This document shows, piece after piece, positions 7,856 to 16,178 of a DNA stretch of 23,460 nucleotides. A model generated the notes under the pieces. The model worked only from the letters and a program-made list of their open reading frames with translations. It made no database searches and was not told where the DNA came from. The position numbers and the translations under genes were made by a program. The DNA comes from PWXP01 sp964487655. Lineage in GTDB: Bacteria; Planctomycetota; Planctomycetia; Pirellulales; Thermoguttaceae. The stretch covers positions 1 to 23,460 of the forward strand of contig CAZASB010000040.1 in assembly GCA_964487655.1 (NCBI GenBank), written 5' to 3'. Every line of letters starts with the position of its first letter. The first letter of the stretch is position 1.

Positions 7856-9085
7856 TTGATCATCCAAATCGTGATCGGCGTCGTGGCTTTCTCGGTCATT
7901 GTTTTGACCCTGGTGGCCGTTGTGCTCGTTGCGCGCCGCTGGCTCGTTCCGCCGGGCGAGGTGCGAATCGAGATCAACGAAGCCCCGGACAAGTCGCTGG
8001 TCGTGCCGACCGGCGGAAAACTGCTGGGCGTGCTGGCGGAGAACCGAATTTTCGTTCCGTCGGCGTGCGGAGGGCAGGGAACCTGTGCCGAGTGCCGCAT
8101 CAAGGTGCATCAGGGCGGCGGCGACGTACTTGCAACCGAGCGGAACTTTCTTAGTCGGCGCGAGATACGAGATGGCGTGCGGCTGAGCTGCCAAGTGGCG
8201 GTCAAGCAAGACCTTACCATCGAGATTCCAGCCGAGGTATTCGACATCAAGCAGTGGGAGTGTACGGTCCGTTCCAATCGGAACGTGGCGACCTTCATCA
8301 AGGAACTCGTTCTGGAACTGCCACCTGGCGAGGAGGTCGAGTTCAAGGCGGGCGGCTACATTCAGATCGTCTGCCCGCCACACGAAGTCGATTATCGCAG
8401 CTTCGACATTGACGAACGATTCCGGGACGATTGGGACAAGTACGATGTGTGGCGATACAAGTCGAAGGTTACCGAGTCGGTGTCGCGAGCGTACTCGATG
8501 GCGAACTATCCCGGCGAGAAGGGCATGATCATGCTCAACGTGCGCGTTGCCACGCCGCCACCCGAGGCGTCCAATGCTCCGCCAGGGAAGATGTCATCGT
8601 ACATCTTCGGCCTCAAGCCAGGCGACAAGGTGACCATTTCAGGACCATACGGACAGTTTTTCATCAAGGATACCGATACCGAGATGATCTACGTTGGCGG
8701 CGGGGCAGGAATGGCGCCGCTTCGATCGCACCTGTTCGAGTTGCTCAAACGCCGCCAGTCGCGGCGCAAGATTTCCTACTGGTACGGCGCGCGGAGTCTG
8801 CGCGAGGCGTTCTATACCGAAGAGTTCGAACGTCTGGCCGAGGAGAATCCCAATTTTCAGTGGCATTTGGCCCTTTCAGAACCACTCCCAGAAGACAAAT
8901 GGAACGGTCCCGTGGGTTTCGTTCACCAGGTGCTGTTGGAGTATTACCTGAAAGAGCACCCCGCGCCCGAAGATGTAGAGTATTATTTCTGCGGGCCCCC
9001 GATGATGAACAAGGCCGTTGTGAGCCTGCTCGACAACATGGGTGTGGAAGAAGAGAACATCGCATTTGACGATTTCGGTGTGTAG
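7856..9085 (+). CDS. nqrF: Na+-translocating NADH:quinone oxidoreductase subunit F (NADH-oxidising, FAD and 2Fe-2S)
   Basis: The electron-entry subunit of Na+-NQR: it takes hydride from NADH via FAD and passes electrons to a 2Fe-2S centre. The 409 residues show an N-terminal membrane helix (about 3-26), then a ferredoxin domain with Cys71, Cys77, Cys80 and Cys112 (CGGQGTCAEC and SCQV). Next comes the FAD motif RAYSMAN at 211-217 and the NADH-binding GGGAGMAPLRSH at 281-292. The C-terminal YYFCGPPMMNKAV and FDDFGV ending are also typical. The start is TTG at 7856, backed by a GAGGTGG ribosome binding site. apbE begins 19 bp after the stop. Confidence 0.97.
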   Translation: MIIQIVIGVVAFSVIVLTLVAVVLVARRWLVPPGEVRIEINEAPDKSLVVPTGGKLLGVLAENRIFVPSACGGQGTCAECRIKVHQGGGDVLATERNFLSRREIRDGVRLSCQVAVKQDLTIEIPAEVFDIKQWECTVRSNRNVATFIKELVLELPPGEEVEFKAGGYIQIVCPPHEVDYRSFDIDERFRDDWDKYDVWRYKSKVTESVSRAYSMANYPGEKGMIMLNVRVATPPPEASNAPPGKMSSYIFGLKPGDKVTISGPYGQFFIKDTDTEMIYVGGGAGMAPLRSHLFELLKRRQSRRKISYWYGARSLREAFYTEEFERLAEENPNFQWHLALSEPLPEDKWNGPVGFVHQVLLEYYLKEHPAPEDVEYYFCGPPMMNKAVVSLLDNMGVEEENIAFDDFGV

Positions 9086-9104
9086 AGGCAAACAAGGAGC
9101 CACA

Positions 9105-10187
9105 ATGCGGTTCATCGTGATCCTCCAGCTTCTAACGATTCTGGCAGGCTGCGCCGCGCGAGAGCATGAGCCAGAGCAAAAGAATGCTCGCCTCTTCACT
9201 TTATCCGGCTCGACCATGGGCACCCAGTATACCGTGAAGGTTTTGGGCCTGTCGGAGGAGGATGCCGCGGTCGAGATTCGCCAAGCTGTTGAACGACGGC
9301 TCGATGAACTCGATGGGCTGCTTTCGACCTATGACGACACCTCCGACGTTTCCGAGCTGAACGATTTCGAGAGCCGTCAGTGGATGAACTGCTCCGAAGA
9401 GCTTGCCGAGGTGGTTGCTGAGGCAGTCCATGTTGGCCAGGTCACCGAGGGAGCATTCGATATTACATGCGGGCCATTGGTCAACCTGTGGGGCTTTGGT
9501 CCCGACCGAAGGATGTCCAACCGGACGCCTACCGACGAGCGGATTGCCGAGGCGAAGGCCAAAATCGGCTTGGACAAGATCGAGTATCAACTCGATCCGC
9601 ACTCCGTCCGCAAGGCGAGCCCTAGCCTGCGAATCGACCTCTCTGGCGTGGCCAAGGGCTATGCGGTAGACCAGATTGCTCTTCTACTGCGACGTGCAGG
9701 CATTGAAAGCTTCCTGGTCGACATCGGTGGTGAAATGAAGGGCCGGGGCGTCAATCAGGAGGGGAAGCCATGGCGGATTGGGATCGAGACGCCCTTGCCG
9801 GGCGTGCGCACCGTCCAGCGAGTAATCGAACTGGCCGATACCGGACTGGCGACCTCCGGCGGTTATCGCAATTATTTCGAGCAGGATGGCCGGCGTTATT
9901 CGCATATCATCGATCCTCGCACGGGCCGGCCGATCCAACACCAGTTGGTTTCCGTATCGGTATTAGATCCATCGTGTGCTCGGGCTGACGCCCTGGCCAC
10001 CGGTCTGATGGTACTGGGGCCGGAAGAGGGCTATCGCGTTGCCGTCGAACATAAGCTGGCTATACTGATGATTGTGAAAACAGACACCGGCTTTTCCCAG
10101 AAAAAGACCCCGGAGTTTGAAGAAGCGCATATTCCAGAGGAAGAAGCGGCCGCGCCCCAGGATTCTTGCGGGAGAAATCCCGAATAG
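9105..10187 (+). CDS. apbE: ApbE-type FAD:protein FMN transferase, predicted lipoprotein
   Basis: Transfers FMN from FAD onto Thr of S(T)GAT motifs, here most likely Thr230 of NqrB and Thr218 of NqrC encoded in the same operon. The 360-residue protein begins MRFIVILQLL with lipobox LAGC (Cys16), so it should be exported and lipid-anchored, consistent with flavinylation outside the cytoplasm. ApbE features are GSTMGTQYTVKV, the GAFDITCGPLVNLWGFG stretch, IDLSGVAKGYAVD, ATSGGYRNYF, HIIDPRTGRP and ARADALATGLMVLG. The ATG at 9105 is chosen because AAGGAG sits at 9094-9099, five bases upstream. The longer open frame from 9042 overlaps nqrF and lacks a signal peptide. The tail (about 30 residues) is acidic and Ala/Pro-rich. 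Confidence 0.95.
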   Translation: MRFIVILQLLTILAGCAAREHEPEQKNARLFTLSGSTMGTQYTVKVLGLSEEDAAVEIRQAVERRLDELDGLLSTYDDTSDVSELNDFESRQWMNCSEELAEVVAEAVHVGQVTEGAFDITCGPLVNLWGFGPDRRMSNRTPTDERIAEAKAKIGLDKIEYQLDPHSVRKASPSLRIDLSGVAKGYAVDQIALLLRRAGIESFLVDIGGEMKGRGVNQEGKPWRIGIETPLPGVRTVQRVIELADTGLATSGGYRNYFEQDGRRYSHIIDPRTGRPIQHQLVSVSVLDPSCARADALATGLMVLGPEEGYRVAVEHKLAILMIVKTDTGFSQKKTPEFEEAHIPEEEAAAPQDSCGRNPE

Positions 10188-10191
10188 GAGG
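10186..10191 (+). promoter_or_regulatory. Perfect Shine-Dalgarno (AGGAGG) for the GTG-started nqrM-like gene
   Basis: AGGAGG overlaps the apbE stop codon and stands five bases before the GTG at 10197. It is the strongest ribosome binding site I see in the operon and supports the small gene being real. Confidence 0.65.
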
Positions 10192-10196
10192 TTGTT

Positions 10197-10409
10197 GTGC
10201 AACAGTTTATTGCCACAATTGTCGTATTTCTCCTGGCTGGCCTTCTCATGAGCATTGGCATGTTGTTCGGCAAGCGAGGGCTGAGGCTCGGATGTCACGG
10301 TCAGAACAAGTCCGAGGAAGGCGAGGACTGCGGCAGCTCGTGCTGTTGTTCCGGCGGCTGTCCCCCCGAATCGAGGCCCCTGGTTACCCTTGAAGATCAT
10401 CGAACCTGA
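10197..10409 (+). CDS. nqrM: NqrM-like (DUF539) Na+-NQR maturation protein
   Basis: A 70-residue protein with one N-terminal membrane helix (about residues 5-24), a basic turn (GKRGLRLGCHG) and a Cys-rich tail. NqrM proteins are known to be needed for Na+-NQR assembly, probably by supplying iron to the NqrD/NqrE site. They have exactly this plan: TM helix, basic segment, GxCxG, then more conserved Cys. Here the Cys are at 33, 45, 49, 50, 51 and 55, with an unusual CCC run and more Cys than the usual four. Position directly after apbE and a perfect AGGAGG ribosome binding site support the call. It is recognised by architecture and context more than residue identity. Confidence 0.8.
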   Translation: MQQFIATIVVFLLAGLLMSIGMLFGKRGLRLGCHGQNKSEEGEDCGSSCCCSGGCPPESRPLVTLEDHRT

Positions 10410-10544
10410 CCCAATCGCCAGAGAAGCTTCGGCTACAGCATAACAATTACGTTCTTAAAGGGACTAGTGGTCCACTCATATTGGGGTAGGACTTGCCGCC
10501 GAGTCCGTTTTGTGGTGAAATAGGGTGGAAGATGTCTTCGGAAG
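10410..10544. other. Intergenic region after the nqr operon
   Basis: No ORF. I see no convincing intrinsic terminator after the nqrM-like gene; the hairpin-like AGTGGTCCACT near 10467-10477 is short and has no T-run. The right half holds a weak candidate promoter for the YqgE gene. Confidence 0.5.
10493..10521 (+). promoter_or_regulatory. Weak candidate promoter upstream of the YqgE gene
   Basis: TTGCCG at 10493-10498, a 17-nt spacer and TGAAAT at 10516-10521, each matching 4 of 6 consensus bases. The hexamers are imperfect and the assignment is tentative. Confidence 0.2.
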
Positions 10545-11144
10545 ATGGCGTTTTCGAAAGATTCAGAAGACACAACAAGATGCGAGTATTTCGCTATGGA
10601 TTCGCTGGAAGGGCGCTTGCTGGTCGCCTCGCCGGAACTACTTGATCCGAATTTCATTCGGTCCGTGGTGCTCATGGTCCAGCACAACGAGCAAGGGGCC
10701 TTGGGACTGGTCCTCAACCGGCCAACGAACAAAGAATTGCGCCAGTTGTGGGCCGACGTGGGCAACGAACCATGCAACAGTAGCGGCCCGGTCTACCTGG
10801 GCGGCCCCGTCCCCGGACCAATCATGGCCGTCCACGCGATGCCCGACCTTGGAGAACTGGAGGTTCTTGACGGCGTGTTTTTTGCCGCCAAAAAGGACCA
10901 TCTCGACAAGTTGGTACTTTGCGACGATCTGCCCTACAAAGTGTTCGTTGGCCATTCAGGCTGGGGACCCGGACAGCTTGAGAATGAATTGGAAGTAGGC
11001 GGCTGGCTCACCGTGACTGCCTCCGTTGATGATGTCTTCCACGCTGGCGAAGACCTCTGGGCCCGCTTGGTGAAAGGTGCCCGGCATCCCTTGCCGGAAA
11101 TGCTGAATATCAAGCGGATCCCACCCGATCCGAGTCTTAACTAA
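10545..11144 (+). CDS. YqgE/AlgH-family protein (UPF0301, DUF179)
   Basis: A member of the YqgE/AlgH family, a single-domain cytosolic fold of unknown biochemical function. AlgH was once proposed as a regulator of alginate synthesis. Diagnostic stretches are LLVASPELLDPNFIRSVV, HNEQGALGLVLNRPTN, VYLGGPVPGP and VGHSGWGPGQLENEL, all in the usual order, and the domain is full length. The start is uncertain. The ATG at 10545 adds 17 residues with no family similarity. The ATG at 10596 gives MDSLEGRLLVAS, closer to the usual N-terminus (182 residues). Neither has a clear ribosome binding site. It is followed 20 bp later by the HD-domain gene on the same strand. Confidence 0.93.
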   Translation: MAFSKDSEDTTRCEYFAMDSLEGRLLVASPELLDPNFIRSVVLMVQHNEQGALGLVLNRPTNKELRQLWADVGNEPCNSSGPVYLGGPVPGPIMAVHAMPDLGELEVLDGVFFAAKKDHLDKLVLCDDLPYKVFVGHSGWGPGQLENELEVGGWLTVTASVDDVFHAGEDLWARLVKGARHPLPEMLNIKRIPPDPSLN

Positions 11145-11164
11145 AGGTTCATCATGGACGTAGG

Positions 11165-11791
11165 ATGACCGACCGCAACGCATGGACTACTGACCGGCTT
11201 GAGCAGCAGCTCGCCTTTGTGCGCGAGGTGGATAAGCTCAAACACATTTTCCGCCGAAACTGGCTGTTGAACGGCTCCCGTCTGGAGAATGATGCGGAGC
11301 ATTCCTGGCATCTGGCCTTGATGGCATTCCTGCTGCCCGAGTACGCGGCCGATGAAAACCTCGACGTGACGCGCGTGCTTAAAATGGTCGTGGTCCACGA
11401 TCTGGTCGAGATTGACGCAGGTGATACGTACGCTTACGACTCGAAAGGGCGAGAAACCCAAGCGGAACGAGAGCTTCGCGCGGCCGATCGAATATTCTCG
11501 CTGCTGCCGCCGGATCAGGCTTCGGAGTTTCGTGCGTTGTGGGAGGAGTTCGAGGCGAGAGAAACGGCCGAGGCTCGCTATGCCGGCGCGCTGGACCGCT
11601 TGCAGCCGCTGATGCACAACTACTTTACCGAGGGACGTGCCTGGCGCGAACACGGAATCACTGCCGACCAGGTTGTCGTCCGATGTCACCCGATTGTCGA
11701 CGGCGCTCCCCGGCTGTGGCAATACGCCGAGCAGCTCATCGCCGACGCCGTCGCCCGTGGTTATCTCAAGCCGGCTGCCGACCCTCAATAG
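11165..11791 (+). CDS. HD-domain hydrolase, YfbR/HDDC2-like (possible 5'-deoxynucleotidase)
   Basis: A 208-residue protein of the HD_3 type. Members such as YfbR dephosphorylate deoxynucleoside 5'-monophosphates using a divalent metal. The metal-binding pattern is complete: His46 in DAEHSWHLAL, His78-Asp79 in VVVHDLVEIDAGD and Asp144 in GALDRLQPL. Arg30/31 and Glu82 sit where the family has its phosphate-binding and catalytic residues. This points to nucleotide-pool housekeeping, though the substrate is inferred from the family. The start ATG at 11165 follows TAGG closely. The last 7 bp overlap the end of the convergent DUF4091 gene, leaving no room for a dedicated terminator. Confidence 0.9.
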   Translation: MTDRNAWTTDRLEQQLAFVREVDKLKHIFRRNWLLNGSRLENDAEHSWHLALMAFLLPEYAADENLDVTRVLKMVVVHDLVEIDAGDTYAYDSKGRETQAERELRAADRIFSLLPPDQASEFRALWEEFEARETAEARYAGALDRLQPLMHNYFTEGRAWREHGITADQVVVRCHPIVDGAPRLWQYAEQLIADAVARGYLKPAADPQ

Positions 11792-14700
11792 CCGTCGGCA
11801 TACATCTTCTCGATCGCCTCGCCCAAACCGGCTCGCACGGAGTACAGCAACTGCGGATCGGGCAGTATCTTGCTGGAGTACCGCCCTCCGGCGTTTGGGA
11901 TATCGACCAGCGTGGCCGCGCGCTCCATCGCGGCCTGACCTGCGGCTACGTCGCGGCCAGCGGTCTTCGCTCGTGCGATCAACTGCCCCAACATGTGTAG
12001 GTATTCGTAGTCCTCGACGCCTTCGCGTGCCTGCTCCAGGCGGATCGAGCTGACCAGCCCGTCGTGGCCGATCGGCTTGCCGGGATAGATCAAGAAGCCG
12101 TCGCCGTTGGGGTATCGGACCCAGTAGGAGCGTCCCGGCTCGTCGGACTGGTGGATGTAGGCGTGCCAGCCGTATTGATATGGGTTGTAGGTGAGCCAGG
12201 CCGCGCCCCAGAATTCGTAGGCCCCGGCGCCGTATTTGAAGCAATAGTGTGGCAGGAGCCGTTCGACGGCGCAATAGGGCGTGTCGGTACACATCTGGCC
12301 GTCGGTGGTAAACCAGATACGGGTGCCGGATGCGCGCAGTTCGGCCATTTTCTCGACCGGTACAACCCCATAATGGCCGATGCCCCACACGTTGAGATAG
12401 CCGTCCCAGTCGGGTACGTGGCGCCACGTGCTCGAGTAGATGGGAATCTTCGGATCGACTTCGTGGATCATGTCGCACAGGGCCTTCATCTGCCCGCGAA
12501 TGTGCTCGTGACGGTCGAACGGTTCGTCGGAGATGTAGAGGACCACCTTCTTGTCCCAGCCCTTTTCTTTCAGATGCTCCCAGTAGACCTTCAGGCATGC
12601 CTGGTAGGCCGCCTTATACTCGGGCCTCAGTTGGCTTCGATCGGCCCCTTCGTAGGGCGATTCGCCCGGATAGGGCCGTTCGCCGGAGAAGGTCTTGGGC
12701 GGAAGGCCCCAGCCGAACAGGTAGAAGTCGTGGGGCATATACGAAAACGGCAGCTTCAACTCGTCGAAATACCACGCGGCCGCCTTGTCGAACTCGGTGA
12801 AGTCGGCCACGACCCGGCCGTCTTCGTAACGGATTGTCGGCGCCGGACGAATCGTGTCGGCGCACAGTCGGCGTTCGGCCAGGAAGCGGACCATTTCGGG
12901 GTACAGCTCGTCGAGCGACTTGCCCCAACCGGCGTCGGTGCGGCCGAGGCGTACATCGTAAATCGCGCCTACGTTGCGCTCATCGGGCAGGGTGAAGTCC
13001 CAAACGCGAAAGTCAAACGGCGACTCGGCAAGGACATGGCCCTCGTGCGTCAGACGAAGCGTGCCCCGATAGTCGCCCGCCGGCGCATCCTTGCCCACGC
13101 TTACCGTAACCCAGATGGCCTGCGTTGCGTTGGCCCCAAGATCGAACGTGCGACGAGGCAGCAACGGATCGGGCCACAGGCCCGGCCAGCCGTCGCAGCT
13201 ACCTGAATGGCCTGGCGCCTTGCGATGCCATGCGGGCGTTTGCGACGAATAGTAGCTCGTCGCATGGTCGATCGGCACGTAACCGACCACGTTCACCTCC
13301 AGATCGGCGAGTTTCGCCCCGTTGGGCCCGACTAAGGGATCGACCTCGACGTGGACATCGCCGATTGCCCGCGGACTGCGAACTGCCCACTGAAGCGACT
13401 CGCGCTCGTTGCGCGCCGCCGCGAACGCCTCGATAGCAGCGTCGCTACGTGGGGCCGGTTCGTCGGGAAAGACCTTTTCGACAGCCGGCACGGGCCAAAG
13501 GCAAGGCGAGGCGACGTCCTTCATTGGCCGCCCTTCCAGTTGGGCAATCCGCCCGGGAATACACTCGGCCAGCACCACCCCGTCGTGCCAGACCGCGCCC
13601 GTGCCGTCGGTAGTCAGATGGAGTCGCAGCATGACGGTGTCGCCAGGCATGGTGAGCAGGCCGGAAAGAAGCGTCCAGTTGGTCGTGCCGCTAATCGCCG
13701 ATCCCACGCCTGCCATCGGTTCATGTTCTGAATGCGAGCCGGACGCCGTGTGCCGATGTGCGTGCAGCGAAAGGTTGCCTTTCAGATCGTGGCACTTCAC
13801 CCAGGCGGCAAACAGATAGGTGCGTCCGGGACGCACAGCCACGTCTTGATGCCATCCACGCCAGTTCTTCGGCACCGAGTGTGGCACGTGCATCTTCGCG
13901 CACTGGTTGCCCAGGCCCGGTGCCGCCGTACGATCGACCGACCAAGTGACGCCGTCGCGTCCCTGCTCGCCGGCGGTCCATGCCTCGGGCAAGTTCTTGC
14001 CCTGCTCGAAGCTGGGGTTCTTCACCAGGTTACGTCCCGACGCCGCCAGCGATGCGTATTGTGTTCCGGCCGTGGCGTCAAACTTCGGATCGTCGGAGAA
14101 GTACACATGGTAGTCGGCCGCTGATCGCTCGGGCACGCCTGCCTCGAAAAGCATCAGGTTGCCGTCGAGAAAGTGCGACACGGTCCGGCCGCCGTGAGTT
14201 ACCTGCAGCGATCCGCGGTTGAGCCGTCCGCGCATCCGGTCATCGATTTCACCCAATGGAACGCCGACCAGCAACTCGGCAAGCGGCTCGTCCGAAAAGT
14301 TGAACGTTCGGACCACGGCCCGATGGTCCCGAGCCGGCTGCCCTGGCGGCAGGCAAATGGGAGAGTCTTCTTTCTCTCGCAAGTCGTCGGGCCATGGCTC
14401 TCGGCGGCCGAGTTCCTTGATATCCATGCGTTCGGGCGATTTGGCTTCGGCGTTGAGGCCCCCCGGTTCGAGACACTCGAGCGTTATCGAATCGAACCAG
14501 GCGGTGCCCGTGCCACGCAGCACGGTGCCCAGGCTAGCGAGGTTGGCCTCGGGTGGGGCGGTGAACTCGGCAACGACCTCCTTCCAATCGTAACTGCCCT
14601 CGCCGCCGTTGAGCATCGGAGCGATCATCATGGGCTGCCGCTGAGTACCCGCGTGGAGATACCAGCCGGCGAATCCCCGAACGTTCTCGGCCTTGACCCA

Positions 14701-15357
14701 CGCCCGCATCGCATACTTTGCACCGCCGACGACGTGGATATCACCTTGTCGCGTTGCGATCCAAGTAGGCTCAGCCCCTTTCGCCACGACAGTCTTCACG
14801 CATCGCTTTCCCGAGTGCGGATGCTCGTCGCTCCAGCTTGCATGGTGCCGCTCGTCGGACTCATCGTGCCGCCAGCCGGCGGGTGTCGAGCCGCTGCCGT
14901 CCTCGAAGTCGCCATTAACCACGCCGAGTCGTGCGTCGAGATAGTCGGGCACGCGCCACGCGGCCGGATTGTCGAAGTAGACATAATACACCGCCTCGGC
15001 CCGGGACGGACATTCAACCGGAATCGCCAGGGTGCTACCTTTGGGGATGGGCCCCTCGGTCCACGGCGCGCCTTGGCGGTCTGTCAGGGCGAACAGCATT
15101 TCGGTTCCGGCGGCGTCGGTCACGCGAACGGCCCTCGCCTCTTGTCCGGCCAGGGCCGCCTCGCCCGGGGCCGTGCCCACGCTCAGCGCCACCGGCTCGC
15201 CCTCAGCCGGCACATCGCGATTGTTATGTACCACGACGGGAATCCGCCCCCGCCAGCAGTCACCGCCGTCGAGATAGAGCGGATGACGCCACTCGGCGCC
15301 GCGAGCGGCAACAAGACTGAAGAGTATCAATGCAATCGCTACCGTGTTTCGTAACAT
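11785..15357 (-). CDS. Secreted multidomain protein with C-terminal DUF4091 glycoside-hydrolase-like region
   Basis: A 1190-residue exported protein, probably acting on polysaccharide outside the cytoplasm. The start is the ATG at 15357, preceded by GGAAAG; the frame runs 32 codons further upstream but only this start exposes a signal peptide (MLRNTVAIALILFSLVAARG, cleavage after about residue 21). Order: a beta-rich head (22-145) ending in a YYVYFDNP motif; a first carbohydrate-binding-like jelly roll (145-295, VVNGDFEDGSGSTPAGW); a second head-like segment (340-425, YHVYFSDDP); a second jelly roll (443-598, NLVKNPSFEQG); then a barrel-like region (about 640-1130) with YISDEP at 941-946 (Glu945 a candidate acid) and the DUF4091-typical IRLEQAREGVEDYEY. 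Enzyme activity is not demonstrated for this family in general. It is divergent from all its neighbours. Confidence 0.88.
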   Translation of the reverse strand: MLRNTVAIALILFSLVAARGAEWRHPLYLDGGDCWRGRIPVVVHNNRDVPAEGEPVALSVGTAPGEAALAGQEARAVRVTDAAGTEMLFALTDRQGAPWTEGPIPKGSTLAIPVECPSRAEAVYYVYFDNPAAWRVPDYLDARLGVVNGDFEDGSGSTPAGWRHDESDERHHASWSDEHPHSGKRCVKTVVAKGAEPTWIATRQGDIHVVGGAKYAMRAWVKAENVRGFAGWYLHAGTQRQPMMIAPMLNGGEGSYDWKEVVAEFTAPPEANLASLGTVLRGTGTAWFDSITLECLEPGGLNAEAKSPERMDIKELGRREPWPDDLREKEDSPICLPPGQPARDHRAVVRTFNFSDEPLAELLVGVPLGEIDDRMRGRLNRGSLQVTHGGRTVSHFLDGNLMLFEAGVPERSAADYHVYFSDDPKFDATAGTQYASLAASGRNLVKNPSFEQGKNLPEAWTAGEQGRDGVTWSVDRTAAPGLGNQCAKMHVPHSVPKNWRGWHQDVAVRPGRTYLFAAWVKCHDLKGNLSLHAHRHTASGSHSEHEPMAGVGSAISGTTNWTLLSGLLTMPGDTVMLRLHLTTDGTGAVWHDGVVLAECIPGRIAQLEGRPMKDVASPCLWPVPAVEKVFPDEPAPRSDAAIEAFAAARNERESLQWAVRSPRAIGDVHVEVDPLVGPNGAKLADLEVNVVGYVPIDHATSYYSSQTPAWHRKAPGHSGSCDGWPGLWPDPLLPRRTFDLGANATQAIWVTVSVGKDAPAGDYRGTLRLTHEGHVLAESPFDFRVWDFTLPDERNVGAIYDVRLGRTDAGWGKSLDELYPEMVRFLAERRLCADTIRPAPTIRYEDGRVVADFTEFDKAAAWYFDELKLPFSYMPHDFYLFGWGLPPKTFSGERPYPGESPYEGADRSQLRPEYKAAYQACLKVYWEHLKEKGWDKKVVLYISDEPFDRHEHIRGQMKALCDMIHEVDPKIPIYSSTWRHVPDWDGYLNVWGIGHYGVVPVEKMAELRASGTRIWFTTDGQMCTDTPYCAVERLLPHYCFKYGAGAYEFWGAAWLTYNPYQYGWHAYIHQSDEPGRSYWVRYPNGDGFLIYPGKPIGHDGLVSSIRLEQAREGVEDYEYLHMLGQLIARAKTAGRDVAAGQAAMERAATLVDIPNAGGRYSSKILPDPQLLYSVRAGLGEAIEKMYADGY

Positions 15358-15602
15358 GCCATGCTTTCCGTGTACCGTTGTTATGCTTCTGCCGGCAGCC
15401 ACGCCTTGCCGACATCGACCCGTCAACCGCCAGCATGAGCACCATCCTACCATCCGACGCCGGCTCCTGCCAATCCGCCTGCCCCGCTTCTCTTGCTTCC
15501 CCCGGTGAGCTTGGTGACTACCTCGCGCCCACGTTTAAGCCGGCCAGTCTCTGACGGCGGGACTGCAACTCATCGTGAGTCCATTCGTGTCCCCTATCCC
15601 CC

Positions 15603-15914
15603 CGCGCGATCGCGTCCCCATCTCCAACTCCAACCGGGGCTCAGTTTTTTGGGTGGCAATTTTCTCGTTTTCCACACTCACCATGCACCCCTCCGTCTGG
15701 CACGAAGAATCAACCTTTCGGGCCAGCCGAGAATACGGTACACATGTATATGTGTCCGAGTTTAGCAAGTCGGATGCCGGTTGGCAAGACAAAAAACTAG
15801 GCCAGGAAGAAGTAGGTATCAAGTGACAGTTGTCAGGTGTCAGTAACGCGCTGACGCGGAACGGATGGCGGAAGCTGGGAGTTGGGAGATCGAAGATGGG
15901 GACGCGCTCGCGCG
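15603..15914. repeat. Inverted repeat, 21-nt arms 270 bp apart
   Basis: The arm at 15603-15623 and the reverse complement of 15894-15914 match at 20 of 21 bases, sharing CGCGTCCCCATCT. Just inside both arms the octamer CCAACTCC recurs in the same orientation relative to the arm, after a small gap. No transposase lies between them. It could be a decayed miniature element or two copies of a dispersed intergenic repeat in opposite orientation. Confidence 0.6.
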
Positions 15915-16008
15915 CGCGTCGGGTTCCGCTGCAAACGGCCTTGCCTGTCCTTGCGTTCGAGCAACTTCCCTACGCCCCGTCTCTCACATTGCCAATCCAC
16001 CGCGAGGA

Positions 16009-16037
16009 TTGTGCGGACAACCCGCGAGCGGTAGAAT
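16009..16037 (+). promoter_or_regulatory. Candidate promoter for the restriction operon
   Basis: TTGTGC at 16009-16014, a 17-nt spacer and TAGAAT at 16032-16037. The -10 matches 5 of 6 consensus bases and equals the hexamer in the nqr promoter candidate; the -35 is weak (3 of 6). It lies about 140 bp before the small ORF and 275 bp before hsdR. Confidence 0.4.
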
Positions 16038-16178
16038 GACGGCTTCCACGACCCGCAAACTGCGGAACTATTGAGGCGACAGAGTGCCTGCCACATCGAG
16101 GGGGCGCGCAGCCGCGCATTGCGGCAACCGTCTCCGCCAGCCCGCCGTGCGGAGGCAGTCCTACCGAGGGCGAAGACT

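Larger units (their letters stand above)
15358..16178. other. Gene-free stretch between the DUF4091 gene and the restriction operon
   Basis: About 820 bp without a credible gene. Short open frames here have no recognisable domains, and they overlap on both strands. The stretch holds a 21-nt inverted repeat (separate entry), a 6-bp palindrome with ACACAT/ATGTGT arms at 15740-15755, a GTCAG-rich patch at 15824-15853 that can form small hairpins, a GC-alternating run at 15902-15918, a promoter candidate, and a 6-bp-stem hairpin at 16132-16154 just before the small ORF. It must also contain the divergent promoter of the DUF4091 gene, which I could not locate. Confidence 0.6.

Noticed and set aside
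14173..15354. 393-codon plus-strand open frame opposite the DUF4091 gene
   Set aside because: No domain, no ribosome binding site of note; a shadow of the minus-strand gene. The same applies to the frame at 12064-13206.
15645..15650. Run of six T as a possible intrinsic terminator
   Set aside because: No stable stem directly upstream, and no plus-strand gene ends nearby.
15575..15826. 83-codon plus-strand open frame in the gap before the hsd operon
   Set aside because: No ribosome binding site or domain; it covers one arm of the inverted repeat and overlaps another open frame on the opposite strand.
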